From contig OY804578.1 of the NCBI GenBank assembly GCA_963680875.1, forward strand, positions 992,001-1,056,000: 64,000 nucleotides of DNA, given 5' to 3'. How positions within the stretch are numbered: the first letter of the stretch is position 1; every line of letters begins with the position of its first letter. The DNA comes from Bathymodiolus brooksi (taxonomy: Eukaryota > Mollusca > Bivalvia > Mytilida > Modiolidae). Positions 59,201 to 64,000 of this stretch are shown one piece after another. Below the pieces are notes generated by a model, which saw only the letters and a program-made list of their open reading frames with translations, did not search any database and had not been told where the DNA came from. Both the position numbers and the translations under genes were made by a program.

Positions 59201-59325
59201 CTACATAGATAGCTAAAACAACACTACATAGATAGCTAACACAACACTACATAGATAGCTAAAACAAATCTACATAGATATTTAACACAACACTACATAG
59301 ATAGTTAACACAACACTATATCGAT
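53205..59325. repeat. 7,245-bp-offset duplication, copy 2
   Basis: Second copy of 45,960-52,080. It ends abruptly near 59,330, where tcgatagttaagac of copy 1 becomes tcgatagttaacac and the sequence changes to a section resembling 40.5-40.8 kb (cacttcatag, agagagttaacaaaac, gttaactcaac). Confidence 0.83.
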
Positions 59326-59569
59326 AGTTAACACAACACTACATAGATAATTAACACAACACTACATAGATAGTTAACACAACACTACATAGATAGCTAA
59401 CACAACACTTCATAGATAGTTAACACAACACTACATAGATAGTTATCACAACACTACATAGATAGCTAACACAACACTACATAGAGAGTTAACAAAACAC
59501 TACATAGATAGTTAACTCAACACTACATAGATAGTTAACACAACACTACATAGATAGTTAACACAACAC

Positions 59570-61713
59570 TACATAGTTAGTTAACACAACACTACATAGA
59601 TAGTTAACAGAGCACTACATAGATAGTTAACACAACACAACATAGATAGTTAACACAACACTACATCGTTAGTTAACACAACACTACATAGATAACTATC
59701 ACAACACTAAATAGATAGCTAACACAACACTACATAGATAGTTAACACAACACTACATAGATAGTTAACTCAACACTACATAGATAGTTAACACAACACT
59801 ACATAGATAGTTAACACAACACTACATAGATAGTTAACACAACACCACATAGATAGTTAACACAACACTACATAGATAGCTAATACAACACTACATAGAT
59901 AGCTAACACAACATTACACAGGTAGTTAACAAAACACTATTTAGGTAGTTAACACAACACTACATAGATAGTTAACACAACATTACATAGATAGTTAACA
60001 CAACACCACATAGATAGTTTCCACAACACTACATAGATAGCTAACACAACACTACATAGATAGCTAACACAACACTACATAGATAGTTAAAACAACACTA
60101 CATAGATAGTTAACACAACACTATATAGATAGTTAACACAACACTACATATATAGCAAACACAACACTACATAGATAGTTAACACAACACTACATAGATA
60201 GCTAAAACAACACTACATAGATAGCTAACACAACACTACATAGGTAGCTAACACAACACTACATAGATAGTTAACACAACACCACATAGATAGTTAACAC
60301 AACACTATTTAGATAGTTAACACAACACTACATAGATAGTTAACACAATACTACATAGATAGTTAATACAACACTACATAGATAGTTAACACATCACTAC
60401 ATAGATAGTTAACACAACACTACATAGATAGTTAACACAACACTACAGAGATAGCTAATACAAAACTACATAGATAGCTAAAACAACACTACATAGATAG
60501 CTAACACAACACTACATAGATAGCTAAAACAAATCTACATAGATATTTAACACAACACTACATAGATAGTTAACACAACACTATATCGATAGTTAAGACA
60601 ACACTACATAGATAGTTAACACCACACTACATAGATAGCTAACACAACACTATTTAGATAATTAACACAACACTACATAGATGGCTAACATAACATTACA
60701 CATATAGTTAACACAACACTATTTAGATAGTTAACACAACGCTACATAGTTAGTTAACACAACATTACATAGATAGTTAACACAACACTACATAGATAGC
60801 TAACACAACACCACATATATAGTTAACACAACACTACATAGATAGCTAACACAACACTACATAGATAGTTAACACAACACTACATAGATAGTTAACACAA
60901 CACTACATAGATAGTTAACACAACACTACATAGATAGTTAACACAACACTACATAGATAGCTAACACAACACTACATAGATAGCTAATACAACACTACAT
61001 AGATAGCTAACACAACATTACATAGATAGCTAACACAACACTACATAGATAGTTAACACAACAATACATAGATAGTTAACACAACACCACATAGATAGCT
61101 AACACAACACTACATAGATAGTTAACACAACACTACATAGATAGTTAACACAACACTATTTAAATAGTTAACACAACACTATTTAAATAGTTAACACAAC
61201 ACTACACAGATAGTTAACACAACACTACATAGATAGTTAACACAAAACTACATAGATAGTTAACACAACACTACATAGTTAGTTAACAAAACACTACACA
61301 GATAGTTAACACAACACTACATAGATAGTTAACACAACACTACATAGATATTTAACACGACACTACACAGATAGTTAACACAACACTACATCGTTAGTTA
61401 ACACAACACTACATAGATAACTATCACAACACTAAATAGATAGCTAACACAACACTACATAGATAGTTAACACAACACTACATAGATAGTTAATACAACA
61501 CTACATAGATAGTTAACACCACACTATTTAGATAGTTAACACAACACTACATAGATAGTTAACACAACACTACATAGATAGTTAACACAACACTACATAG
61601 ATAGTTAACACAACACTACATAGATAGCTAGCACAAGACTACATAGATAGTTAACACAACACTACATAGATAGTTAACACAACACTACACAGATAGTTAA
61701 CACAACACTACAT
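59570..61713. repeat. 8,510-bp-offset duplication, copy 2
   Basis: Second copy of 51,060-53,203. Together with the 7,245-bp copy, the section around 51.5 kb exists three times (51,507, 58,752 and 60,017 for the gtttccac marker); the last two are 1,265 bp (55 x 23) apart. Confidence 0.82.
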
Positions 61714-61999
61714 CGTTAGTTAACACAACACTACATAGATAACTATCACAACACTAAATAGATAGCTAACACAACACTACATAGATAGTTAACACAACAC
61801 TACATAGATAGTTAACACAACACTACATAGATAGTTAACAGAACACTACATAGATAGTTAACACAACACTACATAGATAGTTAACACAACACTACATAGA
61901 TAGTTAATACAACACTACATAGATAGTTAAAACACCACTACATAGACAGTTAACACAACACTACATAGATAGCTAACACAACACTACATAGATAGCTAA

Positions 62000-64000
62000 C
62001 ACAACACTACATAGATAGCTAAAACAAAACTACATAGATATTTAACACAACACTACATAGATAGTTAACACAACACTACATCGATAGATAAGACAACACT
62101 ACATAGATAGTTAACACCACACTACATAGATAGCTAACACAACACTATTTAGATAATTAACACAACACTACATAGATGGCTAACATAACATTACACATAT
62201 AGTTAACACAACACTATTTAGATAGCTAACACAACACTACATAGATAGTTAACACAACACTACATAGATAGTTAACACAACACTACATAGATAGTTAACA
62301 CAACACTACATAGATAGTTAACACAACACTACATAGATAGCTAACACAACACTACATAGATAGCTAATACAACACTACATAGATAGCTAACACAACATTA
62401 CATAGATAGCTAACACAACACTACATAGATAGTTAACACAACACTACATAGATAGTTAACACAACACTACATAGATAGCTAACACAACACTACATAGATA
62501 GTTAACACAACACTACATAGATAGTTAACACAACACTATTTAAATAGTTAACACAACACTACAAAGATAGTTAACACAACACTACATAGATAGTTAACAC
62601 AACACTACATCGTTAGTTAACACAACACTACATAGATAACTATCACAACACTAAATAGATAGCTAACACAACACTACATAGATAGTTAACACAACACTAC
62701 ATAGATAGTTAATACAATACTACATAGATAGTTAACACAACACTATTTAGATAGTTAACACAACACTACATAGATAGTTAACACAACACTACATAGATAG
62801 TTAACACAACACTACATAGATAGCTAGCACAAGACTACATAGATAGTTAACACAACACTACATAGATAGTTAACACAACACTACACAGATAGTTAACACA
62901 ACACTACATCGTTAGTTAACACAACACTACATAGATAACTATCACAACACTACATAGATAGTTAACACAACACTACATAGATAGTTAACACAACACTACA
63001 TAGATAGTTAACACAACACTACATAGATAGTTAAAACTCCACTACATAGACAGTTAACACAACACTACATAGATAGTTAACACAACACTACATAGATAGT
63101 TAACACAACACTACATAGATAGTTAACACAACACAACATAGATAGCTAACACAACACTACATAGATAGCTAACACAACACTACATAGATAGTTAACACAA
63201 CACTACATAGATAATTAACACAACACTACATAGATAGTTAACACAACACTACATAGATAGCTAACACAACACTTCATAGATAGTTAACACAACACTACAT
63301 AGATAGTTATCACAACACTACATAGATAGCTAACACAACACTACATAGAGAGTTAACAAAACACTACATAGATAGTTAACTCAACACTACATAGATAGTT
63401 AACACAACACTACATAGATAGTTAACACAACACTACATAGATAGTTAACACAACACTACATAGATAGTTAACAAAACACTACATAGATAGTTAATACAAC
63501 ACTACATAGATAGTTAACACAACACTACATAGTTAGCTAACACAACACTACATAGATAGTTAGCACAGCACTACATAGATAGTTAACACAACACTACATA
63601 GATAGTTAACACAACACTACATCGTTAGTTAACACAACACTACATAGATAACTCTCACAACACTAAATAGATAGCTAACACAACACTACATAGATAGTTA
63701 ACACAACACTACATAGATAGTTAACACAACACAACATAGATAGCTAACACAACACTACATAGATAGCTAACACAACACTACATAGATAGTTAACACAACA
63801 CTACATAGATAATTAACACAACACTACATAGATAGTTAACACAACACTACATAGATAGCTAACACAACACTACATAGATAGTTAACACAACACTACATAG
63901 ATAGTTAACACAACACTACATAGATAGCTAACACAACACTACATAGAGAGTTAACACAACACTACATAGATAGTTAACTCAACACTACATAGATAGTTAA
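62000..64000. repeat. Further copy of the 43-45 kb block (offset 18,952 bp), cut by window edge
   Basis: aaaacaaaac 43,069/62,021, tggctaacataac 43,225/62,177, gttaaaac 44,078/63,030 and gttaactc 45,021/63,973 all differ by 18,952 bp (824 x 23). The match holds to the last base of the window, so the block continues beyond it. Confidence 0.83.

Larger units (their letters stand above)
18193..64000. repeat. 23-bp satellite array (about 1,990 copies), open at right edge
   Basis: About 45.8 kb of head-to-tail 23-bp units: gttaacacaacactacatag then ata. The commonest variant has gctaac for gttaac, and others include aacactatttag, caccacatag, cattacatag, acacagatag and aaaacaac. Almost every unit is exactly 23 bp. 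The + strand has 11 A, 5 C, 5 T and 2 G per unit, so there is strong strand asymmetry. Stop codons occur in every frame. I saw no interspersed foreign sequence anywhere in the array. It begins sharply at 18,193 after ggcaatggaatg and runs off the window. Higher-order blocks are listed separately. I do not recognise it as a named satellite. Confidence 0.97.

Noticed and set aside
18193..64000. Telomeric or centromeric identity of the 23-bp array
   Set aside because: The unit is not a telomere-type motif, and nothing in the sequence alone shows centromere function.

Overview
The window looks like a eukaryotic, probably animal, chromosome segment. It contains split coding exons with GT/AG introns, a tRNA-derived SINE-like element, a short terminal-inverted-repeat element, and about 58 kb of tandem repeats. 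The SINE body and tail resemble short retroposons I associate with molluscs, and the exons belong to the invertebrate GMC oxidoreductase (glucose/choline dehydrogenase-like) group. A bivalve or other lophotrochozoan is the best guess, but this rests on recognition and not on a search.

Layout. Positions 1-10,447 are a satellite with a 65-bp unit (about 160 copies) and nested higher-order repeats, including a 2,075-bp one. It passes through a few 52-bp units into about 14 copies of a 50-bp derivative, ending near 11,320. Positions 11,396-12,165 hold a degenerate repeat of about 12 bp (core accatcgacat), interrupted at 11,683-11,959 by a foldback or MITE-like element. The last two coding exons of a GMC oxidoreductase gene lie at 12,323-12,548 and 16,387-16,558 on the + strand. 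They join in frame and encode the C-terminal 131 residues, with the catalytic His and Asn motifs. The intron between them (3,838 bp) holds a SINE whose 3' part has expanded into a 23-bp minisatellite, followed directly by a 41-bp minisatellite of about 66 copies. Positions 16,559-18,192 are the 3' flank: A/T-rich low-complexity DNA, a 146-bp foldback palindrome and a smaller hairpin. From 18,193 to the right edge there is one uninterrupted 23-bp satellite (about 1,990 copies) with a mosaic of long higher-order duplications whose offsets are exact multiples of 23 bp (552, 5,267, 7,245, 8,510 and 18,952 bp).

The only gene I can support is the 3' end of the GMC oxidoreductase. Its upstream exons must lie left of position 1, or on the far side of the 65-bp satellite, which would make the intron before the penultimate exon at least 12.3 kb long. 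I saw no rRNA, tRNA gene, CRISPR array or operon-like structure. The interesting content is the architecture of the repeats: how units change length, how arrays grew inside a SINE, and how large blocks were copied in register.
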